A stretch of 38,600 nucleotides of DNA. Origin: an uncultured Prevotella sp. GTDB taxonomy: Bacteria > Bacteroidota > Bacteroidia > Bacteroidales > Bacteroidaceae. The DNA is taken from NCBI GenBank assembly GCA_958369755.1, contig CATXJC010000016.1, forward strand, positions 1-38,600, read 5' to 3'. The stretch's first letter is position 1, and every line of letters begins with the position of its first letter. The position numbers were made by a program, and so were the translations under genes. This document shows positions 1 to 6,598 of the stretch, in pieces. The notes beneath the pieces are model-generated. The model was given only the letters and a program-made list of their open reading frames with translations, was not told the origin of the DNA and did no database searches.

Positions 1-1436
1 TGCTCGTATGTACGCTCATCACCCATCACACCTACTGAACGGACAGTAGAAAGCAATACGGTACCAGCCTGCCAAATCTGATCGTAGAGAGAAACCTCAA
101 TCTCGCCATTCTGCATGTCAGCAGGAACACCGGCAGCCAGGACGCGGCGAGCTTCCTCACCACTCAACTTCACCTTATACTCACGCAAGCCACGGATATA
201 GATATCATCTGCATCCTGAAGAATGCGTACCTTCTCTGGAGTGATATCACCCAAGATACGGACAGCCAAACCAGGACCTGGGAATGGATGACGGGTAATC
301 AGATGCTCAGGCATACCCATAGAGCGACCTACTCGACGAACCTCATCCTTGAACAACCACTTCAAAGGCTCGCACAACTGAAGGTTCATCTCCTTAGGAA
401 GACCACCTACGTTGTGATGACTCTTGATCACCTTACCGGTGATATTCAAGCTCTCGATACGGTCAGGATAGATAGTACCCTGAGCCAACCACTTGGCACC
501 AGTCTGCTTTTTAGCCTCAGCATTGAAAACCTCTACGAAGTCGCGGCCGATAATCTTACGCTTCTTCTCAGGGTCGGTAACACCAGCCAGGTCAGCAAAG
601 AACTTCTCTGATGCATCCACGCCGATTACATTCAAGCCCAAACACTTGTAGTCTTCCATCACGTCACGGAACTCATTCTTGCGCAACATACCATGATCTA
701 CGAAGATACAGGTAAGGTTCTTACCGATAGCCTTGTTCAGGAGAACGGCAGCCACACTGGAGTCAACACCGCCAGAAAGACCGAGGATAACCTTATCGTC
801 GCCCAACTGTTCCTTCAACTCAGCAACTGTTGTCTCAACAAAAGAGTCAGCACTCCAGTCCTGCTTACTTCCGCAGATATCAACCACGAAGTTCTTCAAG
901 AGCTGTGTACCCTGCAAAGAGTGGAACACCTCTGGGTGGAACTGTACTGCCCATACAGGCTGTTTGGTAGAAGCATAAGCAGCATACTTCACATTAGCAG
1001 TAGAAGCGATGCACTTGTAATCATCAGGGATAGCAGTGATGGTATCACCATGGCTCATCCAAACCTGAGAGTTCTCGATGAATCCCTTGAACAAAGGATT
1101 CTCCTTATCGAAATGCTCCAAGTTGGCACGACCATACTCACGGCTGTCAGCAGCCTCCACCTTACCGCCCTGGGCGTAAGAGAGGAACTGAGCACCATAG
1201 CAGATGCCGAGCACAGGAATACGGCCAATAAACTGGCTCAGATCTACCTTGAAAGCTTCCGGATCATGAACGGAATAAGGGCTACCGCTCAAGATGACAC
1301 CAATGACAGATGGGTCATCCTTTGGAAACTTGTTGTAAGGCATAATCTCGCAGAAGGTATCAAGCTCACGAACACGACGGCCAATCAGCTGTGTGGTCTG
1401 TGAACCGAAATCCAAAATAATAATCTTCTGTTGCAT
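1..1436 (-). CDS. guaA: GMP synthase (glutamine-hydrolysing), partial
   Basis: GuaA converts XMP to GMP using ATP and glutamine-derived ammonia, the last step of de novo GMP synthesis in the cytoplasm. Reading leftward from the ATG at 1436 gives about 478 residues before the window ends, so roughly the last 30-40 residues are missing. The N-terminal class-I glutaminase has its nucleophile Cys79 in GICYGAQ and the partner His in QFHPEV. The ATP-pyrophosphatase P-loop LSGGVDSS lies near residue 225, followed by the GuaA-type C-terminal region (HPFPGPGLAVRILG). The murU-like gene lies upstream on the same strand; the 74-bp spacer has no recognisable promoter but carries 7-bp-period repeats, so guaA is probably transcribed from the promoter ahead of the murU-like gene. 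Identification is certain; only the truncation by the window edge is notable. Confidence 0.97.
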   Translation of the reverse strand, partial: MQQKIIILDFGSQTTQLIGRRVRELDTFCEIMPYNKFPKDDPSVIGVILSGSPYSVHDPEAFKVDLSQFIGRIPVLGICYGAQFLSYAQGGKVEAADSREYGRANLEHFDKENPLFKGFIENSQVWMSHGDTITAIPDDYKCIASTANVKYAAYASTKQPVWAVQFHPEVFHSLQGTQLLKNFVVDICGSKQDWSADSFVETTVAELKEQLGDDKVILGLSGGVDSSVAAVLLNKAIGKNLTCIFVDHGMLRKNEFRDVMEDYKCLGLNVIGVDASEKFFADLAGVTDPEKKRKIIGRDFVEVFNAEAKKQTGAKWLAQGTIYPDRIESLNITGKVIKSHHNVGGLPKEMNLQLCEPLKWLFKDEVRRVGRSMGMPEHLITRHPFPGPGLAVRILGDITPEKVRILQDADDIYIRGLREYKVKLSGEEARRVLAAGVPADMQNGEIEVSLYDQIWQAGTVLLSTVRSVGVMGDERTYE

Positions 1437-1452
1437 AATATCTAATTTTAAT

Positions 1453-1480
1453 TTACAGTTTGCAATTTATAGTTTACAGT
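1453..1480. repeat. 7-bp-period array (TTATAGT-like, 4 units)
   Basis: Four consecutive heptamers, TTACAGT, TTGCAAT, TTATAGT and TTACAGT, lie just upstream of the guaA start. With the array at 1507-1527 they flank a small hairpin (GCTAT at 1487-1491, ATAGC at 1497-1501), and the two arrays are roughly inverted relative to each other. Confidence 0.7.
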
Positions 1481-1506
1481 AATCTTGCTATACGGCATAG
1501 CCGCTA

Positions 1507-1527
1507 TTAACTATAAACTATTAACTA
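1507..1527. repeat. 7-bp-period array (TTAACTA-like, 3 units)
   Basis: Three consecutive heptamers, TTAACTA, TAAACTA and TTAACTA. The array runs into the 3' end of the murU-like gene: its last residues (LVNSL) and its stop codon at 1511-1513 are encoded by the repeat. Confidence 0.7.
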
Positions 1528-2260
1528 ACGATTTCAGGAATGCTTCCGCCTCTTTCAGCGTCTCCTGCTTTCCCACATCCATCAGCTTGAGGTCGTTCTT
1601 TACATATCCCTCTATGCGCACCTTGTCGCAATGCTTCAGATAGAAGTCCATGATAGGGAACTTGTCCGGTTCCTCCTCCATCAATGGAAAGAGCGATGGG
1701 GCAACCATGTGGATGCCCGAGAAAGCATACATCTTATAATCTTTGGGATTGAGATCAGGATAAGGACTCTTCACCTCGCCCGTTTCTATATTCGTCCATC
1801 CCACCAGTCGCATGCTGTCATCAAAGAGCAGATAGCGCTTGGTCTTGCGTTCGCTCACCATCAGGCGGGCAGCAATCATATCCCTGCTCTCCATCTGGTA
1901 GAATTTCTTCAGATCTACATTACTCAGAATATCCACGTTGTGGATAAGAATAGGCTCTGACTGGTTGAAGAGCGGCCATGCCTTCCGGATACCTCCACCC
2001 GTTTCGAGCAGCTTTTCACTCTCATCACTGATACGGATGTCCATACCGAAGTTGTCATGTGCTCTGAGATAATCGATAATTTGTTGGGAGAAATGATGCA
2101 CGTTCACTACAATGCGAGTGAAACCGGCATCCTTCAACTGAAAGATGACACGTTTGAGCAAAGGTTCTCCCCCGACACTTACCAGAGCCTTCGGAATGCG
2201 GTCGGTAAGTGGCTTAAGGCGAGTGCCCAAACCTGCTGCGAATATCATTGCTTGCATCAT
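1511..2260 (-). CDS. MurU-like sugar-1-phosphate nucleotidyltransferase
   Basis: A 249-residue cytoplasmic nucleotidyltransferase transferring a nucleotide onto a sugar 1-phosphate. The N-terminal signature AAGLGTRLKPLT and KAL bind the nucleotide and metal; LETGGGI near residue 85 and HNVD near 108 are the substrate and second metal motifs. The order closely resembles Pseudomonas MurU (MurNAc-1-phosphate uridylyltransferase); heptose-1-phosphate guanylyltransferase (HddC type) is the main alternative. The upstream gene encodes an AmgK-like anomeric sugar kinase, AmgK being the usual partner of MurU in cell-wall sugar recycling, which favours the MurU reading. The gene has its own promoter at 2289-2321. 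MM at the N-terminus makes either of two adjacent ATGs possible. Substrate specificity is inferred, not proven. Confidence 0.8.
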   Translation of the reverse strand: MMQAMIFAAGLGTRLKPLTDRIPKALVSVGGEPLLKRVIFQLKDAGFTRIVVNVHHFSQQIIDYLRAHDNFGMDIRISDESEKLLETGGGIRKAWPLFNQSEPILIHNVDILSNVDLKKFYQMESRDMIAARLMVSERKTKRYLLFDDSMRLVGWTNIETGEVKSPYPDLNPKDYKMYAFSGIHMVAPSLFPLMEEEPDKFPIMDFYLKHCDKVRIEGYVKNDLKLMDVGKQETLKEAEAFLKSLVNSL

Positions 2261-2284
2261 TGCTAAATAGCTATTTTAAAATGT

Positions 2285-2330
2285 GCGTGCAAATTTACTA
2301 ACTTTTTGCGAGATAGCCAAATTTGCACGC
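2285..2330. promoter_or_regulatory. Promoter of murU-like gene inside a 12-bp inverted repeat
   Basis: On the minus strand TTTG (2318-2321), a 20-bp spacer and TAAATTTGC (2289-2297) form a full Bacteroidota-type promoter about 20 nt before the murU-like gene's start. Both boxes overlap the arms of a perfect 12-bp inverted repeat, GCGTGCAAATTT at 2285-2296 and its complement at 2319-2330. The repeat may be an operator, or simply a transcript hairpin after the kinase gene. Confidence 0.65.
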
Positions 2331-2337
2331 TATTTTT

Positions 2338-3885
2338 CTATTGTTTTGCCGGCAAAACCTGTTCAATATGCTGTTCACGATGACAAATCTGCACTTCTAC
2401 ACCAAACTTCCGGTGAATATGTTCGGCAAGATGCTGCGCAGAATATACACTGCGATGCTGACCGCCTGTACATCCGAAACAGAACATCAGAGAGGTGAAA
2501 CCACGCTGCATGTAGCGGTTTACATGATGGTCGGCAAGTGCATAGACATGATCCAGGAACTTCAATATCTCACCATCATCCTCCAGGAATCGGATAACAG
2601 GCTCATCCAGACCCGTCAACTTCTTATAAGGCTCGTATCTGCCAGGGTTATGGGTACTTCTGCAGTCGAAGACATAACCTCCACCATTGCCCGACGGATC
2701 CTCTGGAATGCCCTTACGGAAAGAAAAACTATACACTCTTACCACCAGCGGTCCCTTACCATCATATTTAGAATAGGTGGCAGGTCCGTCCTGCGGATGC
2801 GCACGATAGATATTGTTGTCGGTAGTCTTATAGCCGTCTGCACGACTCAGCGCCACACTCTCTATCACCTTGAACTGTGGCAATTCGGTCAGTCTTCTCA
2901 ACATATCCATCATATAAGGATAAGGGAATACCTTGTCACCCATCTTCAGAAGATCTCGCAGATTCTGGATAGCTGGCGGAATACTGTCGATGAAATGCTT
3001 CTTGCGTTCGAAATAGCCGCGGAATCCGTAGGCGCCCAAAACCTGTAAGGTACGGAAGAGCACAAAAAGACTCAACCGGTTTACAAAATGGCGCACCGAT
3101 GGTACCTCGGTATAATGCTTCAATGACTGGTAGTATTCCCAAACCAGTTCTCTGCGCAGTTTGAACGGATACTTAGCAGATGCCTGCCAGAGGAATGAGG
3201 CGAGATCATAATAGAACGGTCCTTTTCTACCACCCTGAAAATCAATAAAGTATGGATTCCCCTTATCATCCAGCATGATGTTGCGTGCCTGAAAATCGCG
3301 ATAAAGGAAACAATCCATCGGTTCTGATGTCAGATCCTTGGCAAAAAGCCGGAAGTTGGCTTCGAGCTTCAGTTCGTGAAAATCCAAATCGGTAGGCTTC
3401 AGGAAACAATACTTGAAGTAGTTGAGGTCGAAGAGTACACTGTCTACATCGAATTCTGGCTGCGGATAGCAGTTCTGCCAATCCAATCCTCTTGCACCGC
3501 GAATCTGGATATTCGGAAGTTCACGAATGGTTTTCTTAAGGAGTTCCTTCTCTTTCTGATTGTAACGTCCGCCCGCATCTCGTCCGCCCTTGATGGCATC
3601 GAAAAGCGAAGTACCACCAAGGTCTGTCTGAAGATAGCAGAGTTCATCATCGCTCACCGCCAGAATCTGGGGAACAGGCAACTGTCTGAGCTGAAAATGC
3701 TGAGCCAGATATACAAAGGCATGATCCTCATCACGACTGGTTCCTATCACACCAATTACCGTATCACCATCATGCCCAATGATACGGAAATACTGCCGGT
3801 TACTCCCCTGCCCTGCCAATTTTATGACATCAGCCGGTTCTTCACCCGCCCATTTCTTATAAAGATCAATCAGCTTTTCCATCAT
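2338..3885 (-). CDS. AmgK-like sugar kinase fused to RapZ C-terminal domain
   Basis: A 515-residue two-domain cytoplasmic protein. Residues 1 to about 330 form an aminoglycoside-phosphotransferase-fold kinase like AmgK (N-acetylmuramate/GlcNAc anomeric kinase): a glycine-rich GQGSNRQYFR near 25-34, catalytic loop YRDFQARN with Asp197 and Asn202, and metal-binding Asp215 in IDFQGG. Residues about 380-513 match the C-terminal domain of RapZ: RVYSFSFRKGIP, FDCRSTHNPG, TGLDEPV and GCTGGQHRSVY. In E. coli that domain senses glucosamine-6-phosphate to control GlmS; the N-terminal P-loop domain of RapZ is absent here. The start overlaps the upstream 71-residue gene by 20 bp, so the two are probably translationally coupled. 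The murU-like gene lies 77 bp downstream. I infer amino-sugar or cell-wall recycling controlled by an amino-sugar ligand. Confidence 0.85.
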   Translation of the reverse strand: MMEKLIDLYKKWAGEEPADVIKLAGQGSNRQYFRIIGHDGDTVIGVIGTSRDEDHAFVYLAQHFQLRQLPVPQILAVSDDELCYLQTDLGGTSLFDAIKGGRDAGGRYNQKEKELLKKTIRELPNIQIRGARGLDWQNCYPQPEFDVDSVLFDLNYFKYCFLKPTDLDFHELKLEANFRLFAKDLTSEPMDCFLYRDFQARNIMLDDKGNPYFIDFQGGRKGPFYYDLASFLWQASAKYPFKLRRELVWEYYQSLKHYTEVPSVRHFVNRLSLFVLFRTLQVLGAYGFRGYFERKKHFIDSIPPAIQNLRDLLKMGDKVFPYPYMMDMLRRLTELPQFKVIESVALSRADGYKTTDNNIYRAHPQDGPATYSKYDGKGPLVVRVYSFSFRKGIPEDPSGNGGGYVFDCRSTHNPGRYEPYKKLTGLDEPVIRFLEDDGEILKFLDHVYALADHHVNRYMQRGFTSLMFCFGCTGGQHRSVYSAQHLAEHIHRKFGVEVQICHREQHIEQVLPAKQ

Positions 3886-4081
3886 TATTCAGTTTACGTC
3901 GTTTCCGATCATCATCAATCTTCTGTGCGAAGTTATCTCCGATAAAGAGAAGCAATAAGATACCCAGCGTAGTAAGGAACGAGTTTGTAGTAGTCATTCC
4001 CAACTCTGCCTTTGTAATATAAATGAGTCCTCCGATAACAATCAGAAAGACCACTGCTTTTTTCCAATCAATATTGTTCAT
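3866..4081 (-). CDS. Small two-helix membrane protein of unknown function
   Basis: A 71-residue protein with two hydrophobic segments (about 9-24 and 35-47) and a charged C-terminal tail (KIDDDRKRRKLNNDGKAD), suggesting a small inner-membrane protein with both ends on the cytoplasmic side. I do not recognise a named family. The gene has its own promoter at 4104-4136 and overlaps the start of the kinase-RapZ gene by 20 bp, which suggests coupled translation and supports it being real. It might be a membrane tether or an accessory of the recycling kinase, but nothing in the sequence shows that. Confidence 0.7.
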   Translation of the reverse strand: MNNIDWKKAVVFLIVIGGLIYITKAELGMTTTNSFLTTLGILLLLFIGDNFAQKIDDDRKRRKLNNDGKAD

Positions 4082-4103
4082 GCTATGAATTTTCTATTAT
4101 GCT

Positions 4104-4136
4104 GCAAAATTACACAATTAAATTGAGAAAACAAAA
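4104..4136 (-). promoter_or_regulatory. Promoter of the 71-residue membrane protein gene
   Basis: On the minus strand TTTTG (4132-4136), a 19-bp spacer and TAATTTTGC (4104-4112) match the Bacteroidota vegetative promoter. The upstream box overlaps the T-tract of the terminator just before it. Confidence 0.7.
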
Positions 4137-4176
4137 TAAAAACAAAAAAAAATCGGATGTCTCACGACAACCGATT
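4136..4176 (-). terminator. Rho-independent terminator of the candidate small RNA
   Basis: On the minus strand AATCGG, an inner GTC/GAC stem capped by GTGA, and CCGATT form a hairpin followed immediately by nine T and further T-rich sequence. Confidence 0.75.
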
Positions 4177-4265
4177 TCCAAAAACAAACTACTTAAAAAC
4201 TAATCTACTAAAACAAATCAAAAAAATATCTTTGCCATCCCTTCGGATGATACTTTCTTTTATTT
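4140..4265 (-). ncRNA. Candidate small RNA, about 125 nt
   Basis: The unit has its own promoter (4271-4303) and its own strong terminator (4136-4176), and the next gene has a separate promoter beyond that terminator, so it is neither the groEL 3' end nor the leader of the next gene. No open reading frame of reasonable size lies inside. Besides the terminator it has one clear hairpin, CATCC-GAAG-GGATG (complement of 4236-4249), flanked by A/U-rich single-stranded stretches. No known RNA family is recognised. Transcript ends are estimated from the promoter and terminator positions. Confidence 0.5.
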
Positions 4266-4270
4266 ACGAT

Positions 4271-4303
4271 GCAAAGTTACAAAAAAAGATTATTCGAACC
4301 AAA
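4271..4303 (-). promoter_or_regulatory. Promoter of the candidate small RNA
   Basis: On the minus strand TTTG (4300-4303), a 20-bp spacer and TAACTTTGC (4271-4279) fit the Bacteroidota consensus fully. Confidence 0.65.
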
Positions 4304-4332
4304 TAATTTTGCTATTTTTTGCATCTTTATGA

Positions 4333-4380
4333 CTAAAAAAACAAAAAAATAGGGATAATTCGCTGAGAATCACCCCTATT
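4333..4380 (-). terminator. groEL terminator
   Basis: About 65 nt past the groEL stop, AATAGGG (from 4380 leftward) pairs with CCCTATT ending at 4348, allowing small bulges, and is followed by a long T-rich run on the minus strand. Confidence 0.75.
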
Positions 4381-4446
4381 TGATATTTTCGCTTTGCAAA
4401 CTCGCAGTCTTACGATGTGCTTTGTTTGCTCAAATTATTCATCTAA

Positions 4447-6075
4447 TTACATCATTCCACCCATACCAGGTGCTGCAGCTGGTGCAGCTGGTGCAGGCTC
4501 TGGTTTGTCAACCAACACACACTCTGTTGTCAGGAACAAGCCTGCGATAGAAGCAGCATTCTCCAAAGCTACACGCTCTACCTTGGCAGGATCTACGATA
4601 CCAGCCTGGCGCATATCTTCGTAAACGTCCTTGCGGGCATTGTAACCGAAGTCACCCTCGCCCTCGCGTACCTTATTTACTACTACAGAACCCTCGCCAC
4701 CGGCATTGGCAACAATCTGACGGAGAGGCTCCTCAATAGCACGCTCTACGATACGGATACCTGTTGTCTCGTCAGCGTTATCACCCTTCATATCCTTCAA
4801 TGCCTCGAGAGCACGGATATAAGTAGTACCACCACCAGCAACGATACCTTCCTCGATAGCGGCACGGGTAGCGCAGAGTGCATCGTCAACACGATCCTTC
4901 TTCTCCTTCATCTCAACCTCAGAGTTGGCACCTACATAAAGGACAGCTACACCACCGGCGAGCTTAGCCAGACGCTCCTGAAGTTTCTCCTTATCATATG
5001 AAGACTTGGTATTCTCAATTTCGTTCTTGATCTGAGCTACGCGATCCTGGATATTAGCCTTCTCGCCATGACCATTAACGATAGTTGTATTGTCCTTGTT
5101 GACGGTAACCTTGTCTGCTGAACCCAGCATATCCAAAGTTGCCTGCTCCAACTTCAAGCCCTTCTCCTCAGAGATAACGACACCGCCTGTCAATACTGCG
5201 ATATCCTCCAACATGGCCTTGCGACGGTCACCGAAGCCTGGAGCCTTCACAGCACAAATCTTCAAACCGCCACGCAAACGGTTAACTACCAAAGTAGTCA
5301 AAGCCTCAGAATCAACATCCTCAGCGATAACCAACAAAGGACGACCACTCTCAGCAGCAGGCTGGAGAATTGGCAAGAACTCCTTCAAGTTAGAAATCTT
5401 CTTATCATAAAGAAGAATGTATGGGTTATCCATTACACACTCCATCTTGTCTGCATCAGTCATGAAGTAACCGCTCAAGTAACCACGGTCAAACTGCATA
5501 CCCTCAACAACACCGATGTTGGTATCACGGCTCTTGCTCTCCTCGATAGTGATGACACCATCCTTAGAAACCTTGCGCATAGCGTCAGCCAAGAGCTTAC
5601 CAATCTCTGCATCGTTGTTGGCAGAAACTGTAGCCACCTGCTCAATCTTATCGTAGTTGTCGTCTACCTGCTCAGCATGTTCCTTGATGAAGGCAACAAC
5701 AGCAGCCACAGCCTTGTCGATACCACGCTTCAAGTCCATTGGGTTTGCACCTGCAGTAACGTTCTTCAAGCCCTCTGTTACGATAGCCTGAGTCAGGATA
5801 GTAGCAGTTGTTGTACCATCACCGGCATCATCACCAGTCTTGCTGGCAACGCTCTTAACAAGCTGAGCACCAGTATTTTCGAATTTATTCTCTAACTCTA
5901 CTTCCTTAGCCACGGTAACACCATCCTTAGTAATCTGAGGAGCACCAAACTTCTTTTCGATTACCACGTTGCGTCCCTTAGGACCAAGAGTTACCTTTAC
6001 TGCATTTGCCAACTGATCAACACCCTTCTTCAAGAGGTCGCGGGCATCCATATTATATTTAATATCTTTAGCCAT
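4447..6075 (-). CDS. groEL: Chaperonin GroEL (Hsp60)
   Basis: A 542-residue chaperonin that forms the double-ring ATP-driven folding chamber in the cytoplasm together with GroES. The sequence is canonical throughout: KVTLGPKGRNVV near residue 27, the ATPase motif GDGTTTAT near residue 85, the apical-domain region, VAGGGTTYIRALE near 410, and the GGMM-type C-terminal tail typical of GroEL. Full length and a good start (MAKDIKYNMDAR). It follows groES with a 100-bp spacer, longer than usual and filled with two 7-bp-period arrays. No CIRCE (HrcA) element was found, so heat-shock control, if present, uses another route. Confidence 0.98.
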   Translation of the reverse strand: MAKDIKYNMDARDLLKKGVDQLANAVKVTLGPKGRNVVIEKKFGAPQITKDGVTVAKEVELENKFENTGAQLVKSVASKTGDDAGDGTTTATILTQAIVTEGLKNVTAGANPMDLKRGIDKAVAAVVAFIKEHAEQVDDNYDKIEQVATVSANNDAEIGKLLADAMRKVSKDGVITIEESKSRDTNIGVVEGMQFDRGYLSGYFMTDADKMECVMDNPYILLYDKKISNLKEFLPILQPAAESGRPLLVIAEDVDSEALTTLVVNRLRGGLKICAVKAPGFGDRRKAMLEDIAVLTGGVVISEEKGLKLEQATLDMLGSADKVTVNKDNTTIVNGHGEKANIQDRVAQIKNEIENTKSSYDKEKLQERLAKLAGGVAVLYVGANSEVEMKEKKDRVDDALCATRAAIEEGIVAGGGTTYIRALEALKDMKGDNADETTGIRIVERAIEEPLRQIVANAGGEGSVVVNKVREGEGDFGYNARKDVYEDMRQAGIVDPAKVERVALENAASIAGLFLTTECVLVDKPEPAPAAPAAAPGMGGMM

Positions 6076-6090
6076 TTTCTTTTATCTTTT

Positions 6091-6118
6091 TAATGTTGAA
6101 TGTTAAATGTTGAATGTT
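6091..6118. repeat. 7-bp-period array (GAATGTT-like, 4 units)
   Basis: Four heptamers, TAATGTT, GAATGTT, AAATGTT and GAATGTT, lie 16 bp from the groEL start inside the groES-groEL spacer. The same unit, in the opposite orientation, forms the array at 38379-38413. Confidence 0.7.
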
Positions 6119-6143
6119 GAGTTAAAACAAAGCAATTGAATCC

Positions 6144-6171
6144 TTCACTCTTCGTTCTTCACTCTTCACTT
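6144..6171. repeat. 7-bp-period array (TTCACTC-like, 4 units)
   Basis: Four heptamers, TTCACTC, TTCGTTC, TTCACTC and TTCACTT, start just after the groES stop. In the groESL transcript this reads as a purine-rich GAAGAGTG-type run. Confidence 0.7.
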
Positions 6172-6175
6172 ATTC

Positions 6176-6448
6176 TTACTCTTCTACTACAGCGAGTACA
6201 TCGCTCTGACGCATCATGATATATTTAGTACCATCGAATTCGAGTTCTGTGCCAGCGTACTTACCATAGAGTACGGTATCACCTTCTTTGAGAATCATCT
6301 CTTCGTCTTTCGTACCCTTACCTGTAGCAACGACCTTACCACGCTGTGGTTTCTCTTTTGCTGTATCAGGGATAATAATTCCACCTACTTTTTCTTCAGC
6401 TGGTGCAGGAAGTACCAGCACTCTGTCTGCTAATGGTTTAATGTTCAT
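6176..6448 (-). CDS. groES: Co-chaperonin GroES (Hsp10)
   Basis: A 90-residue co-chaperonin that caps the GroEL ring as a heptamer. The N-terminus MNIKPLADRVLV, the mobile-loop region EEKVGGIIIPDTAKEKPQ (about 18-35) and the GDTVLYGKYAGTELEFDG roof region are all canonical and the length is normal. It is the promoter-proximal gene of groES-groEL. No promoter of the usual TAnnTTTGC type is obvious in the roughly 75 bp between this start and the manC terminator, so a different sigma factor or a diverged promoter may drive it. Confidence 0.97.
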   Translation of the reverse strand: MNIKPLADRVLVLPAPAEEKVGGIIIPDTAKEKPQRGKVVATGKGTKDEEMILKEGDTVLYGKYAGTELEFDGTKYIMMRQSDVLAVVEE

Positions 6449-6520
6449 GATTCTATAATATTTTAATTGTTATACATTTATTTTGCCAACAGGTATTGCT
6501 ACCCATCACCCCGCCAGTAT

Positions 6521-6565
6521 ACGAAAAACGTGCCAAAGCATCCATACTGACACTTTGACACGTTT
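6521..6565 (-). terminator. manC terminator
   Basis: An inverted repeat matching at 12 of 13 bases (6526-6538 and 6553-6565, arms AAACGTG-CAAAG type) with a 14-nt loop ends in TTTTT on the minus strand, 34 nt past the manC stop. Confidence 0.8.
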
Positions 6566-6598
6566 AAATACTGACATTATATCACAAAAACTTGTGTT

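Larger units (their letters stand above)
4082..4446. other. Intergenic region between groEL and the 71-residue gene
   Basis: This 365-bp stretch has no coding region. Read leftward it contains, in order, the groEL terminator (4333-4380), a promoter (4271-4303), about 125 nt of untranslatable sequence, a second terminator (4136-4176), and the promoter of the next gene (4104-4136). Confidence 0.75.

Noticed and set aside
1437..1510. Separate guaA promoter
   Set aside because: TATAAATTGC resembles the -7 box only loosely and has no -33 partner; it is part of the heptamer array.
6449..6520. CIRCE heat-shock operator before groES
   Set aside because: No GAGTGCTAA-type inverted repeat is present.
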